DNA of 32,595 bases, from positions 1 through 32,595 of the IMG/VR virus record IMGVR_UViG_3300035670_000841, one strand, 5' to 3'. The notes beneath the pieces were generated by a model. That model saw nothing but the letters and a program-made list of their open reading frames with translations. It was not told the DNA's origin and ran no database searches. This DNA is from a virus. Each line of letters starts with the position of its first letter. Position 1 is the stretch's first letter. This document shows positions 5,600 to 13,271 of this stretch, one piece after another. Position numbers and translations under genes: made by a program.

Positions 5600-5630
5600 T
5601 CAACTATTTTCAATATAGTCTATTATAGCA
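5575..5630 (-). promoter_or_regulatory. Leftward promoter region of the small-gene cluster
   Basis: Two candidates on the minus strand: TTGACT (5598-5603) with 17 bases to GATACT (5575-5580), and an extended -10 element TGCTATAAT (5622-5630) without a clear -35. Either would transcribe the leftward cluster from 5429 down to the terminator near 3440. Confidence 0.5.
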
Positions 5631-5812
5631 TTAACTAGCAATATTTTCGGGGTCTATTTGCCCCTAGGATTAAAGATATTGGGTCTGATAGGGTCTACAT
5701 ATGGCTTTTTGAGATATCGCCTCATATCGCAAATATGGAGCAATATGACCTATTTTATATTTATTTTAACTATAATTCAATTTGGGGGTGTATTGCCTAT
5801 TGTAAGGGGAGA
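5604..5812. promoter_or_regulatory. Non-coding divergence region with GGGTCT repeats
   Basis: No credible gene in this AT-rich stretch between the leftward small-gene cluster and the rightward structural genes. It holds three GGGTCT copies (5650, 5681, 5691) with spacings of 31 and 10 bases, near whole helical turns. It also has a small GGGG/CCCC hairpin (5649-5664), a TATAAT box on the plus strand (5771-5776) without a convincing -35, and two ATATCGC copies near 5713-5730. It probably contains the divergent control region and possibly an origin; both are inferences. Confidence 0.5.
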
Positions 5813-5842
5813 ATGAGTATTATTTATATAAATTATGACTGA
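5813..5842 (+). CDS. Possible 9-codon leader peptide before the small terminase gene
   Basis: ATG 5813 follows an ideal AAGGGGAGA ribosome site and encodes MSIIYINYD before a TGA at 5840. The terminase ATG (5835) lies inside it in another frame and has no ribosome site of its own. Ribosomes ending the leader could restart at the terminase gene, so this looks like translational coupling. Confidence 0.4.
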   Translation: MSIIYINYD

Positions 5843-6395
5843 TGATAAACCACTGAGACAGCAGACTATTAAAAGGCGTGGCTTTGTCAGGGATATATTG
5901 AAAGGCAAGACAATCAAAAAAGCCTATAAAGACAATATCGCTAGGGGAGCTGTTACGGAAAAAACCTCTGAGGTGAACGGTTCTAGGGAACTAAGAAATG
6001 CAGAGACGCAAGCTGAGCTTAGGAGGCAGGTTGAAGGCCTTGGAAGGGATTGGGTTCAGGCCAAGTTGCGTGACCTTGCCGAAGACAAAAAGATAAATCC
6101 TAACGCTAGAGTTAGAGCAATAGAGCTAATCGGACGTACATTTGCAGACGTATTCCAGCAAGAGGTAGCACAGACTAACATCCTTAACGCCATCAACCTT
6201 GACCAGATTAGGGGTGCATTGGCAAAGCAAGGCGATGTTAACAAGTTATCCACACCAAGCCCAGACGTAATAGCTCAAGATATAGCATTAGATAGCACCC
6301 ATAGTGGGGGTACGGCCGATAATTCTTTATTATCGGACGCTACCGAGGGGGAGGGGGCTACCCCCGTTCAACCCCCCATGCCCCCCTCTAATTAA
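5835..6395 (+). CDS. Terminase small subunit-like protein, 186 aa
   Basis: The first substantial gene of the rightward operon, two genes before the large terminase. The N-terminal 40 residues are basic with a helix-turn-helix flavour (RRGFVRDILKGKTIKKAYKD), the middle is helical, and residues 90-115 (RVRAIELIGRTFADVFQQEV) match the pattern seen in many small terminase subunits after the DNA-binding part. The C-terminus is low-complexity and proline-rich. Small terminases recognise the packaging site and regulate the large subunit. The assignment rests on context plus this motif and is likely but not certain. It lacks its own ribosome site (see the leader peptide). Confidence 0.65.
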   Translation: MTDDKPLRQQTIKRRGFVRDILKGKTIKKAYKDNIARGAVTEKTSEVNGSRELRNAETQAELRRQVEGLGRDWVQAKLRDLAEDKKINPNARVRAIELIGRTFADVFQQEVAQTNILNAINLDQIRGALAKQGDVNKLSTPSPDVIAQDIALDSTHSGGTADNSLLSDATEGEGATPVQPPMPPSN

Positions 6396-6405
6396 ATTTA
6401 ATACC

Positions 6406-6431
6406 CTCACGGAAAATCGTGAGTAATTTTT
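6406..6431 (+). terminator. Hairpin with T-run after the small terminase gene
   Basis: CTCACG (6406-6411) pairs with CGTGAG (6418-6423), followed by TAATTTTT. A weak rho-independent terminator or attenuator. A second small palindrome, AGTGA/TCACT (6434-6445), follows directly. Confidence 0.5.
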
Positions 6432-6464
6432 AAAGTGAGTTCACTCTAATGGAGGGGACAACTG

Positions 6465-6680
6465 ATGAATTGTGAATGCTGTAGAGCATCAGAGGCAATA
6501 GTTAAGGATTACAGGCCCAGAACTGACTTATACGAGAGCAAATTCAAGTTCGACTACAAGACCCCTCTTAGTTGTTACGAGGCGTATCTGGTATGTAATG
6601 AGTGTTTTCACGCATCGGATAAGGAATTCTTCAGAAATCTCGCAAAGAACAAAAAGAAGGATGCTTTAAACACAGCGTAA
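6465..6680 (+). CDS. Small zinc-ribbon-like protein, 71 aa
   Basis: ATG 6465 follows a GGAGGGG ribosome site. It has two cysteine pairs, CECC at residues 3-6 and CNEC near 44-47, with a further Cys near 37, consistent with a small zinc-binding fold. The C-terminus is basic (RNLAKNKKKDA). Such proteins next to terminase genes are sometimes HNH-nuclease relatives, but no HNH motif is present. Function unknown. Confidence 0.65.
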   Translation: MNCECCRASEAIVKDYRPRTDLYESKFKFDYKTPLSCYEAYLVCNECFHASDKEFFRNLAKNKKKDALNTA

Positions 6681-6781
6681 GATGTTTATTTTCAGTATGT
6701 TACAGCATAAATGATACCCCTTTTGTAAATAGTGGTAGATAAATGAGTTACAGAAATTGAGTTAAAAGTGGCTATGTTGGT

Positions 6782-6868
6782 ATGGCTAGACAAAAAGAGG
6801 GGCTTAAATCGCATTTAATGCGGCATTTACTGCATGCCCATTATGCACACGGAGTTCGTGTTACATAA
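6782..6868 (+). CDS. Possible 28-aa His-rich peptide gene
   Basis: A short open frame with five His in its last 17 residues (HLMRHLLHAHYAH). It ends in TAAATG, sharing the last base of its stop region with the next small frame. No strong ribosome site. It lies in the 276-base gap before the large terminase gene, which otherwise holds only small inverted repeats. Confidence 0.25.
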   Translation: MARQKEGLKSHLMRHLLHAHYAHGVRVT

Positions 6869-6970
6869 ATGCAAGTTCTTACAGAAGACCAAGAGTTCTT
6901 GGACATATTGAGACTTTTCAGGGTAACTGAGTTACACGGGTGGTACAGGTGGGTAATTGAGTCTATCTGA
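6869..6970 (+). CDS. Possible 33-aa peptide gene overlapping the large terminase start
   Basis: Starts at the ATG right after the previous frame's stop and runs 14 bases into the large terminase gene. The sequence looks protein-like (LTEDQEFLDILRLFRV, then GWYRWVIESI), but the only GGAG is about 13 bases away. It may be a real small gene coupled to the terminase, or part of a longer ancestral gene. Confidence 0.35.
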   Translation: MQVLTEDQEFLDILRLFRVTELHGWYRWVIESI

Positions 6971-8390
6971 AGAGCAGGTATTGTTGACGAAGTACATGGC
7001 AAAGTCGATGAGTGATATTGTCTTCTTTGCTAAAGAGTTCTTACCGCATATGTTGACTTATGAGATTCCAGAGTTTCATAAGGAGATGTACGGGTTATTG
7101 ACTACGGAGCAGCGGTTAGTGATGGCAGCTCCTAGAGGATTTGCCAAAAGCACGATAAGTTCTGTTATTTACCCGATATTCTTGGCTTGTAGTGGTATTC
7201 GTAAGAAGGATGTATGTATTGTTTCAGCCTCAGAGACATTAGCGGTAGAGATGTTACGGAGGGTGAAGCGGGAGCTTGAGAGTAATCAGAAGATACTTCA
7301 GTTATTTGGTAATTTAAAGACAGAGAAGTGGTCAGAAACTCATTTTATTACTAAGACTGGTGTTCAGTTCAGGGCTAGGGGTGCTGGTGGTCAGATTCGT
7401 GGATTTCGGCCTGACTGTCTCATTCTTGACGATATAGAGACAGACGAACTCGTAGAGTCTGAGGAGCAGAGAAAGAAGCTAAAAGAATGGTTATTCAAGG
7501 CTTGTCTTAATACTCTGCTCCCAGAGGGCCAATTTATCTTGATTGGTAGCATCATTCACCCCTTGTCCCTGCTTAGTGACCTGCTTTTGGTTGATAATGG
7601 GTGGACTAAGCGGAAGTATCAGGCTTACAAAGAGGCGAAGCAGGAATCTGGGTACGAGTTGTGGCCAGCGATGTGGCCTCACGATAAGTTACAGGTGAGG
7701 AAGAAGGAGATTGGTAGTTGGGCTTTCAGTTCCGAGTATTTAAATGACCCGATTTCGGATGAGACTGCACCGATTAAGCCGCATCAGATACGGTACTGGA
7801 AGGAACTACCCCAGCAATTAAGTTGTGTGATATCGGTTGACCCAGCTTACTCAGAGGATGAGAAAGCAGACTTCAAGGTTGCAAGTTTGATTGGGATTGA
7901 CCAGCAGTTGAACAGGTATTTAGTGAGTTACGTCCGTACTCACGCCAGTACGGGTGAATTTATTGACTCGGTTCTGAATCTTTGGATGCAGAACAGGGGA
8001 AAAGTCACAAGCATCGGAGTTCCCAGCTCTGGTGTCGAGAAACAATTCTTCAAATCCTTCGTGGACAGGGCGAATTCTAGGAAGTTATACCCCCCAGTAG
8101 CGGAACTGAAGAACAGTTTTATTACTTCCACTGGTAATTCAGTGAGAAGTAAGAAGGCGAGGATTACCGCTGCCTTACAGCCTCTCTTTGAATCAGGGAA
8201 ATATTACATTCACGACACGCATTTAGAGGCTTTAGATGAGCTTCTGACAATCGGTTCCTCTAGGTGGGATGATTTAGTGGACACGATGTGTTATGCGGAA
8301 CAACTCTTAACCCCAGTCTTTGTTGATTCTCCAGAAGAATTAAACAGCGGATACTTGAAAGTGGAAGTGAAACCTAACTATGGCTACTAA
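6957..8390 (+). CDS. Terminase large subunit (packaging ATPase and nuclease)
   Basis: 477 aa. The packaging ATPase domain has a Walker A variant APRGFAKST (58-66) and Walker B LILDDIE (155-161), followed by a coupling-like LIGS near 195-198. The C-terminal RNase H-fold nuclease has VISVDPAYS (catalytic Asp 295) and a late DDLVDTMCYA near 440, matching the conserved distal Asp. This motor cuts concatemeric DNA and pumps it into the prohead through the portal. The start is a TTG at 6957 preceded by AGGTGG at 4-base spacing; the next ATG (6996) lacks a ribosome site. The last 11 bases overlap the portal gene, so the two are coupled. Confidence 0.95.
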   Translation: MSLSEEQVLLTKYMAKSMSDIVFFAKEFLPHMLTYEIPEFHKEMYGLLTTEQRLVMAAPRGFAKSTISSVIYPIFLACSGIRKKDVCIVSASETLAVEMLRRVKRELESNQKILQLFGNLKTEKWSETHFITKTGVQFRARGAGGQIRGFRPDCLILDDIETDELVESEEQRKKLKEWLFKACLNTLLPEGQFILIGSIIHPLSLLSDLLLVDNGWTKRKYQAYKEAKQESGYELWPAMWPHDKLQVRKKEIGSWAFSSEYLNDPISDETAPIKPHQIRYWKELPQQLSCVISVDPAYSEDEKADFKVASLIGIDQQLNRYLVSYVRTHASTGEFIDSVLNLWMQNRGKVTSIGVPSSGVEKQFFKSFVDRANSRKLYPPVAELKNSFITSTGNSVRSKKARITAALQPLFESGKYYIHDTHLEALDELLTIGSSRWDDLVDTMCYAEQLLTPVFVDSPEELNSGYLKVEVKPNYGY

Positions 8391-10578
8391 GAAAAAACAA
8401 AAAGCACAAGTAGTTGACGAGCTGTTCTCAGCGGTCAACTCAAAAATCCAAGACTCGATTCAGGATACGTCTACATGGTCACAGAACCAAGACAAATGGC
8501 ACAAGCTCCGTATGCGAATCAAGAAGGAGAAAACGTTTCCTTTCGTGGGCTCGTCGAATCTTCGGATGCCGACTGGGGAGACAAAGTTAAGGAAGCTGAA
8601 AGCATCCCTAGTGAATGTGCTTTTTGGTATTCGTCCCGTAGTTCAGGTTGTTCCTTCTCCTAGCGGGAGCATTGAAGTTGCTCATAAGATTGAGAAGTTC
8701 CTAGACCATTTGGTGATGGAGAAAATCGGGCTAAAGAAGACCGCTACGATTGCGATAGACCAGATGTTAGAGAAGGGGTTCTACCTCCTTAAACCATACT
8801 GGAAGAATGAGGAGATGACCCGACTTGAGGAGTTCGGGTTAGAGGATATGGACGAGAATGAGACTATTGCGTTCTTCTCCCCCGAAACCCCAGAAGAGAT
8901 GTTGATGCAACATTTGGTAGAGAAGTTAGAGGTTGACACTAACGAGCGTGTTGTTAATGACAATTTGAAAGAGTTGCAGAAAGCAATTACTTCGTTAAAG
9001 GGCGGGAAAGAGAAAGTTACGATTAAGTTACGGGATGTTCTTTGTGATTACCCCGATGTTGCTCTTTGTTCGCCAGAGCGTGTGTATGTTCCAGCGGATA
9101 GTGGGTACAATCCCCAAGACTGCTCCTTCATTGTCCACGAGTTCTACCTTCCTCTCAGAAGGCTGAAAGATAATACCGAAGGTAAGGGCTGGGATATGGA
9201 GGCGGTGGACGAGATTGAGTCCTATAAAGACGCTGATATCACGAAGATGACGGATATCTCCAAGGATAAGCGTGAGGGAATTAGCAGACTTAATAATCCA
9301 TCAGAGCTTGTGAAGGTGTGGGAGTTCTACGGTTGGCAGGACATCAATAACGATGGGGTGGAAGAGAAAGCGTTAATCACTATTGCTCCTGAGTTTTCTA
9401 AGGTGCTGCGTAAGATTACGCTTCCTTACGATAGCGGGAAGTTCCCGTTCATTAAGTTGTTCTATGAGTTGACGGATGATAGGTGGTTCTCCCACAGAGG
9501 AATCATTGAAATCATCGAGGATATCATCAAGGAAATTGATATCCAGCATATGCAGAAACTTGACCAGCAGACGATTCGGAACGCTCCGATGTTCGTCTAC
9601 AGGGCGGGTATGGTGAATCCCAATCTAGTGCAGTTTATCCCGAATCAGGGGGTTCCAATTCACGGGATGAACCCACTGAACGACACTCTCCAAATCCTGA
9701 ACAACAATAATCCCAATGTTGAATTCAGTTATGACAAGGAAGAACAGATTTTAGAAGGAAAGATTCAGGAGCTTGTCGGGCAGATTGATTTTACGCTTCA
9801 GTCCCAAATCAATAAACGGCAACCAAGAACATTGGGTGAGGTTGAGTTACAGGCACAGTCCCAACAGACCGTGTTCAGTCTTGATTCTGAGATGGTCAGG
9901 GATTCGATGTCTGAACTCTTTAACTGGATTTGGGATTTATGGTGTCAGTTCGGGTCAGATGAGTACGAGTTCTCGTACTTCGGAAAAGAGGGGTGGGAGC
10001 AAATCCGTCTGAGCCGAGAAGAAATCCAAGGGAAGTGGAACATCACGATTCGTGGGAATGATAACAACACGAACCCCCAAGTACGGGTTCAGAAAGCACA
10101 GACCATCATTCAGATGTCTGCGAACCCTATTGCAATCCAGATGGGGGTGGTCGGCCCGATGCAAATTATGGAAGCCTACAAACGGGCGTATCAGGAGATG
10201 GATATTCCTGATTACCAGAAACTCATTATGGAGCAACCCCAGCCGATTCCTCCTCCACAAGAACAGCAGAAACCGCAGGAACCGTTAATCGTTCCCAAGT
10301 TCGCTGACCTCGAAGAAGGGGAACAGGCACAGGTACTTCAGTCACTTGGAATCCAGCCTGATATTGAGAGTATGAGGCTGAAGAAGATGCAGGAATTAGC
10401 GGAACTTCAGCACACTGTCAAGTTAGGTGAGAACCAGACTGACCTAGAGAAAGTTCGCCTCTCATTTGAGGCGGCGAAAACCCAACGAGAGTTTCAACTA
10501 AAGGAGGCAGAACTCAATGCCCGCTCACAAGAACGACGCAGTAAACAAACGGAAAGACGAGCTAATAACAAAGATTGA
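8380..10578 (+). CDS. Portal protein
   Basis: 732 aa, directly after the large terminase and overlapping it, which is the standard portal position. The N-terminal part has the helical and Trp/Phe-rich pattern of podovirus-type portals (TFPFVGSSNLRMPTGETKLR near 45-65). The central wing and stem carry a Gln-rich helical segment (EGKIQELVGQIDFTLQSQ), and the C-terminus is a long Gln/Glu-rich coiled coil that could form a barrel inside the capsid. It forms the dodecameric DNA channel and the binding site for the terminase. Assignment rests on position, size and composition. The next gene starts inside its 3' end. Confidence 0.88.
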   Translation: MATKKKQKAQVVDELFSAVNSKIQDSIQDTSTWSQNQDKWHKLRMRIKKEKTFPFVGSSNLRMPTGETKLRKLKASLVNVLFGIRPVVQVVPSPSGSIEVAHKIEKFLDHLVMEKIGLKKTATIAIDQMLEKGFYLLKPYWKNEEMTRLEEFGLEDMDENETIAFFSPETPEEMLMQHLVEKLEVDTNERVVNDNLKELQKAITSLKGGKEKVTIKLRDVLCDYPDVALCSPERVYVPADSGYNPQDCSFIVHEFYLPLRRLKDNTEGKGWDMEAVDEIESYKDADITKMTDISKDKREGISRLNNPSELVKVWEFYGWQDINNDGVEEKALITIAPEFSKVLRKITLPYDSGKFPFIKLFYELTDDRWFSHRGIIEIIEDIIKEIDIQHMQKLDQQTIRNAPMFVYRAGMVNPNLVQFIPNQGVPIHGMNPLNDTLQILNNNNPNVEFSYDKEEQILEGKIQELVGQIDFTLQSQINKRQPRTLGEVELQAQSQQTVFSLDSEMVRDSMSELFNWIWDLWCQFGSDEYEFSYFGKEGWEQIRLSREEIQGKWNITIRGNDNNTNPQVRVQKAQTIIQMSANPIAIQMGVVGPMQIMEAYKRAYQEMDIPDYQKLIMEQPQPIPPPQEQQKPQEPLIVPKFADLEEGEQAQVLQSLGIQPDIESMRLKKMQELAELQHTVKLGENQTDLEKVRLSFEAAKTQREFQLKEAELNARSQERRSKQTERRANNKD

Positions 10579-10864
10579 CGAGTGTACGAGAGTTGTCAGG
10601 GAAGTAGAGAACTCTGACGGCTGGAAAATCATTCTTCGGGATTTCGAGCGACAGCAGAAGATGATTGATGATAACTGGCAGAGCATCTTTGATAAAGAGA
10701 AGCTCGACCAGCTTCGGGTAACTAAGTTCGCTACGAAGACACTCCTCGACCTGATTGAAACGTATAAGCATGACTTGGAAGTGGCTAAAGAAGAACTGCA
10801 TAAGATTAACAATCCTAACACTATTCTTAACAAATACTACGATGGCGAATCCAACTACGAATGA
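10517..10864 (+). CDS. Small coiled-coil protein between portal and lysin, 115 aa
   Basis: Starts inside the portal gene (62-base overlap) after an AGGAGG ribosome site at 8-base spacing. The sequence is strongly helical with heptad-like spacing of Leu/Ile and many charged residues (ELITKIDECTRVVREVEN, then LLDLIETYKHDLEVAKEEL). It may be a minor virion or assembly protein. Its end overlaps the wall hydrolase reading frame. No family recognised. Confidence 0.75.
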   Translation: MPAHKNDAVNKRKDELITKIDECTRVVREVENSDGWKIILRDFERQQKMIDDNWQSIFDKEKLDQLRVTKFATKTLLDLIETYKHDLEVAKEELHKINNPNTILNKYYDGESNYE

Positions 10865-11273
10865 CATTATGAAACTTGCTTCCTTGATTTACGGGGAAGG
10901 GGCATCCACAGACGCAGACACAATGCGTATGATTGGGTCAACGGTCTTGAACCGTGTTGACGCTAAACGGGCCAAAGAGTTCGGCAGTACGTTGGATGAG
11001 GTCATTGGCAAGGGTTATTACGCAGCGAAAGATAATTCCCCGATGTATCAGCAAGCAGTCTCGCAGAAGTTCAATGATGAGCCAAGCAAGCTGGCGTGGA
11101 AGAGAGCGTATCAGGTCGCCTCTGGGCTTATGACTGGGACTCTCGATAGAGTGGCGGGGCATTTCTACTTCAAGCCAGAGGAAATCACGAAGTTAAAGAA
11201 GAATAAGGGTTTCAACTTCAAGGTTGTTAAGAACACTGGGGAGTATGGCCCTTACAAGGTCTACGGATACTAA
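10842..11273 (+). CDS. SleB-type cell wall hydrolase (endolysin or virion lysin)
   Basis: 143 aa from ATG 10842. It matches the Hydrolase_2/SleB family: LASLIYGEGAS with the catalytic Glu near residue 20, TMRMIGSTVLNRVD, later SPMYQQAVSQKF, and a C-terminal HFYFKP. These enzymes cleave the peptidoglycan glycan chain. An alternative ATG at 10770 would add a 24-residue N-terminus that looks exactly like a Sec signal peptide (basic start, hydrophobic TILTLFL, then TNTTMA), overlapping the previous gene. Neither start has a clear ribosome site. The longer form would allow export without a holin. The gene may serve host lysis or DNA entry. Confidence 0.85.
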   Translation: MANPTTNDIMKLASLIYGEGASTDADTMRMIGSTVLNRVDAKRAKEFGSTLDEVIGKGYYAAKDNSPMYQQAVSQKFNDEPSKLAWKRAYQVASGLMTGTLDRVAGHFYFKPEEITKLKKNKGFNFKVVKNTGEYGPYKVYGY

Positions 11274-11464
11274 TGCGTAGAGAATTTCGCTGTAAGAAAT
11301 GCAGAAAGTTGCAATTTATCGCCACGAGCGAAGCACAGGTATCGGGCATTGAAATCAAGTGTACCCGATGTAAGAACATAAATTCTTACACTTCGCAAGA
11401 CGGGGCGTTATCCGTCAATAAACCCAAAGAGGACACAAAATGGAAGAACAATCCAAGGATGTAG
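11273..11464 (+). CDS. Com-like zinc-ribbon protein, 63 aa
   Basis: Overlaps the hydrolase stop (TAATG) and runs into the scaffold gene. The first 40 residues carry two zinc knuckles, CKKC (7-10) and CTRC (30-33), with the pattern FRCKKCRKLQFIA then EIKCTRCKNINSY. This matches the Com family, named for the phage Mu zinc protein that activates translation of the mom DNA-modification gene by binding its mRNA. No mom gene is visible here, so it more likely binds a phage RNA, such as the downstream scaffold or capsid message. That role is inference. Confidence 0.75.
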   Translation: MRREFRCKKCRKLQFIATSEAQVSGIEIKCTRCKNINSYTSQDGALSVNKPKEDTKWKNNPRM

Positions 11465-12300
11465 CAGCGGAATCATCCCCCGCACCAGAAGTAGAAACAC
11501 AAGAAGCCGTTACACCTGAGACTACGGCTACTCAGGAAACCAATGTCCCTGCTGACGAGGGTAAAACTCAGACTGAAGCAGTAGAACCCGTTGACGAGCA
11601 TGGAGTTCCTTGGAAGAACCGAGCGTTTGAGTGGCAACGTAAAACGCAGGAACTTTCAGAGAAACTGCCTGAAATCATTCAAGGGGAGCTTCAGAAGTTC
11701 AAGACGGACTTTCAGCAACCGCAGCAGAGGAAGTACACGATTGCGGAACTGGAAGCCTTCGCCTTGCAGTCACCTGAATACAAACCGTGGGTCGAGGAAC
11801 AAAAAGCGAAACTCCTTCAGGAGCAGATGATGACTGCCATTGAAGAGAAGTTCAAGACGAGGGAAGTTGAAACAAAGAAGATGACGACTCGGCAACAAGC
11901 CGAAGCAACAGTCTTCAAGACCTTTCCCAATATGTTCACGAAAGACCAGTTCGGGAATGTTACATGGAACAACCAAGACCCCATGACACAGAGGGTCGCA
12001 CAGTACATGAACGACCCAGAACTTCGGGATAATCCTCGTGGCTTGGAAGTCGCTGCGAAGATGGCGTATGCCGACCTCAGTATGAGCGGTATTCCCATCC
12101 AACGTCAGAAAGAACAAGCCATGAAAACACAGATGAAATCATTAGAGAAAAAGGTGATGACTGAAGGTGGAGGCAAGCCAGTCGTGCAGTCGGCTTCTCC
12201 AATGCGTAAGAGTTTAGAGCGTTTAGCCCAAACAGGCTCTACCAAAGACGCACAGCAAGCGGTCGCTGAATACTTTAAAAACATAGGGCGACTACAGTAA
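11440..12300 (+). CDS. Capsid scaffold/assembly protein
   Basis: 286 aa directly upstream of the major capsid gene. The N-terminal 50 residues are acidic and rich in Thr, Glu and Pro (SSPAPEVETQEAVTPETT). The middle and C-terminus are helical with abundant Gln, Lys and Glu and no Cys. This composition and position are typical of scaffolds that guide prohead assembly and are then removed. Start at ATG 11440 after AGAGGA, within the Com-like gene (25-base overlap). Confidence 0.8.
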   Translation: MEEQSKDVAAESSPAPEVETQEAVTPETTATQETNVPADEGKTQTEAVEPVDEHGVPWKNRAFEWQRKTQELSEKLPEIIQGELQKFKTDFQQPQQRKYTIAELEAFALQSPEYKPWVEEQKAKLLQEQMMTAIEEKFKTREVETKKMTTRQQAEATVFKTFPNMFTKDQFGNVTWNNQDPMTQRVAQYMNDPELRDNPRGLEVAAKMAYADLSMSGIPIQRQKEQAMKTQMKSLEKKVMTEGGGKPVVQSASPMRKSLERLAQTGSTKDAQQAVAEYFKNIGRLQ

Positions 12301-12315
12301 TAAAAGGAGTTAGTT

Positions 12316-13215
12316 ATGGCATTTGCATCAGGTGATGGTGCGTATCAGTACGACGATAAGGCAGTGCGGGAGGATTTGTTATCCGTTCTGACGAACCTGT
12401 CGCCGACGGAAACCCAGCTCGTTAGCGGGCTTGGGACTGGTTCGGCATCCAGCGTTCTTCACGAATGGTTGACGGACACTCTTGGCTCTGTCAAGACCAA
12501 CGCTGCGGCTGAAGGTGCGGATTTTACTTATCCGACGCTCACCAGCCCGACGAGGCTCTTTAACTACACGCAAATCTTCTCGCAACCTTATCAGGTTTCG
12601 GGGACGGAGCGTGCGGTTAATACGGCTGCGTTCAATGACCGCTTCAGCTATGAAGCGACCAAAGCTATGAAGATGATTAAAAACGACATGGAATATGCGG
12701 TTCTCCGTGGTTCTCTGTCGTGCGGCACGGGTAGTGCTGCTCGTCGTCTTCAGGGCATCAAGAATTTCCTCTCTCTCGTGACGAGCCAGTCTGGTACGTC
12801 CTTGACCGACTCAATTCTGAACGACCTTCTCCAGCTTCAGTGGGATAACGGGTCGGAAACTAACGCTATCTATGGTGGTATGTACATCAAGCGTAAGATT
12901 TCTGGCTTCACCGCTGGTGCGACGAAGAACGTCGAAGCGACTGACCGTCGGTTGGTCAATTCCGTTGACGTTTATGAAGCGGATGCTGCGAAGCTCGTTA
13001 AGCTCTTCGCTCATCGCTACATGACGGTTTCGGGTGACACGAACTACGACGTTATGGGTCTTGATGAAGATAAGTTCCGTATTGCTTATCTCAGGAAACC
13101 CACGACTGTCGACCTCGCCAAAACTGGCGACAGCGACAAGGGAGCTATCCTCACGGAAATGACCGTTGAGTGCTTGCACCCCCACGCTGGGTTCCTCTGC
13201 ACACAGATGCTCTAA
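12316..13215 (+). CDS. Major capsid protein (DUF5309/SU10-like, HK97 fold)
   Basis: 299 aa, strong AAAAGGAGT ribosome site. The opening DLLSVLTNLSPTETQLVSGL, then ASSVLHEWLTDTL and a following AEGADF, match the N-terminal region of the DUF5309 capsid family (the phage SU10 capsid type), where a conserved HEWxxDxL motif follows the first helix. HK97-fold capsid proteins form the icosahedral or prolate shell. Codon use differs from neighbours (more CTC, CGT, GCG and AAG), consistent with high expression. A strong hairpin follows the gene. Confidence 0.9.
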   Translation: MAFASGDGAYQYDDKAVREDLLSVLTNLSPTETQLVSGLGTGSASSVLHEWLTDTLGSVKTNAAAEGADFTYPTLTSPTRLFNYTQIFSQPYQVSGTERAVNTAAFNDRFSYEATKAMKMIKNDMEYAVLRGSLSCGTGSAARRLQGIKNFLSLVTSQSGTSLTDSILNDLLQLQWDNGSETNAIYGGMYIKRKISGFTAGATKNVEATDRRLVNSVDVYEADAAKLVKLFAHRYMTVSGDTNYDVMGLDEDKFRIAYLRKPTTVDLAKTGDSDKGAILTEMTVECLHPHAGFLCTQML

Positions 13216-13229
13216 GAAGCTACGGGATA

Positions 13230-13254
13230 GGGTGGGGGGGTAAAACCCCCACCC
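13230..13254 (+). terminator. GC-rich hairpin downstream of the capsid gene
   Basis: GGGTGGGGG (13230-13238) pairs with CCCCCACCC (13246-13254) around a GGTAAAA loop, giving a 9-bp GC stem without a T-run. It could stabilise the 3' end of the abundant capsid RNA or reduce read-through into the glycan cassette. Confidence 0.55.
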
Positions 13255-13271
13255 AAACCCACTGAGGTTAA

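Noticed and set aside
10525-10833. Two minus-strand frames (102 and 101 residues) opposite the 115-aa gene
   Set aside because: Ser/Leu-rich shadows of a helical Glu/Lys-rich gene; no ribosome site.
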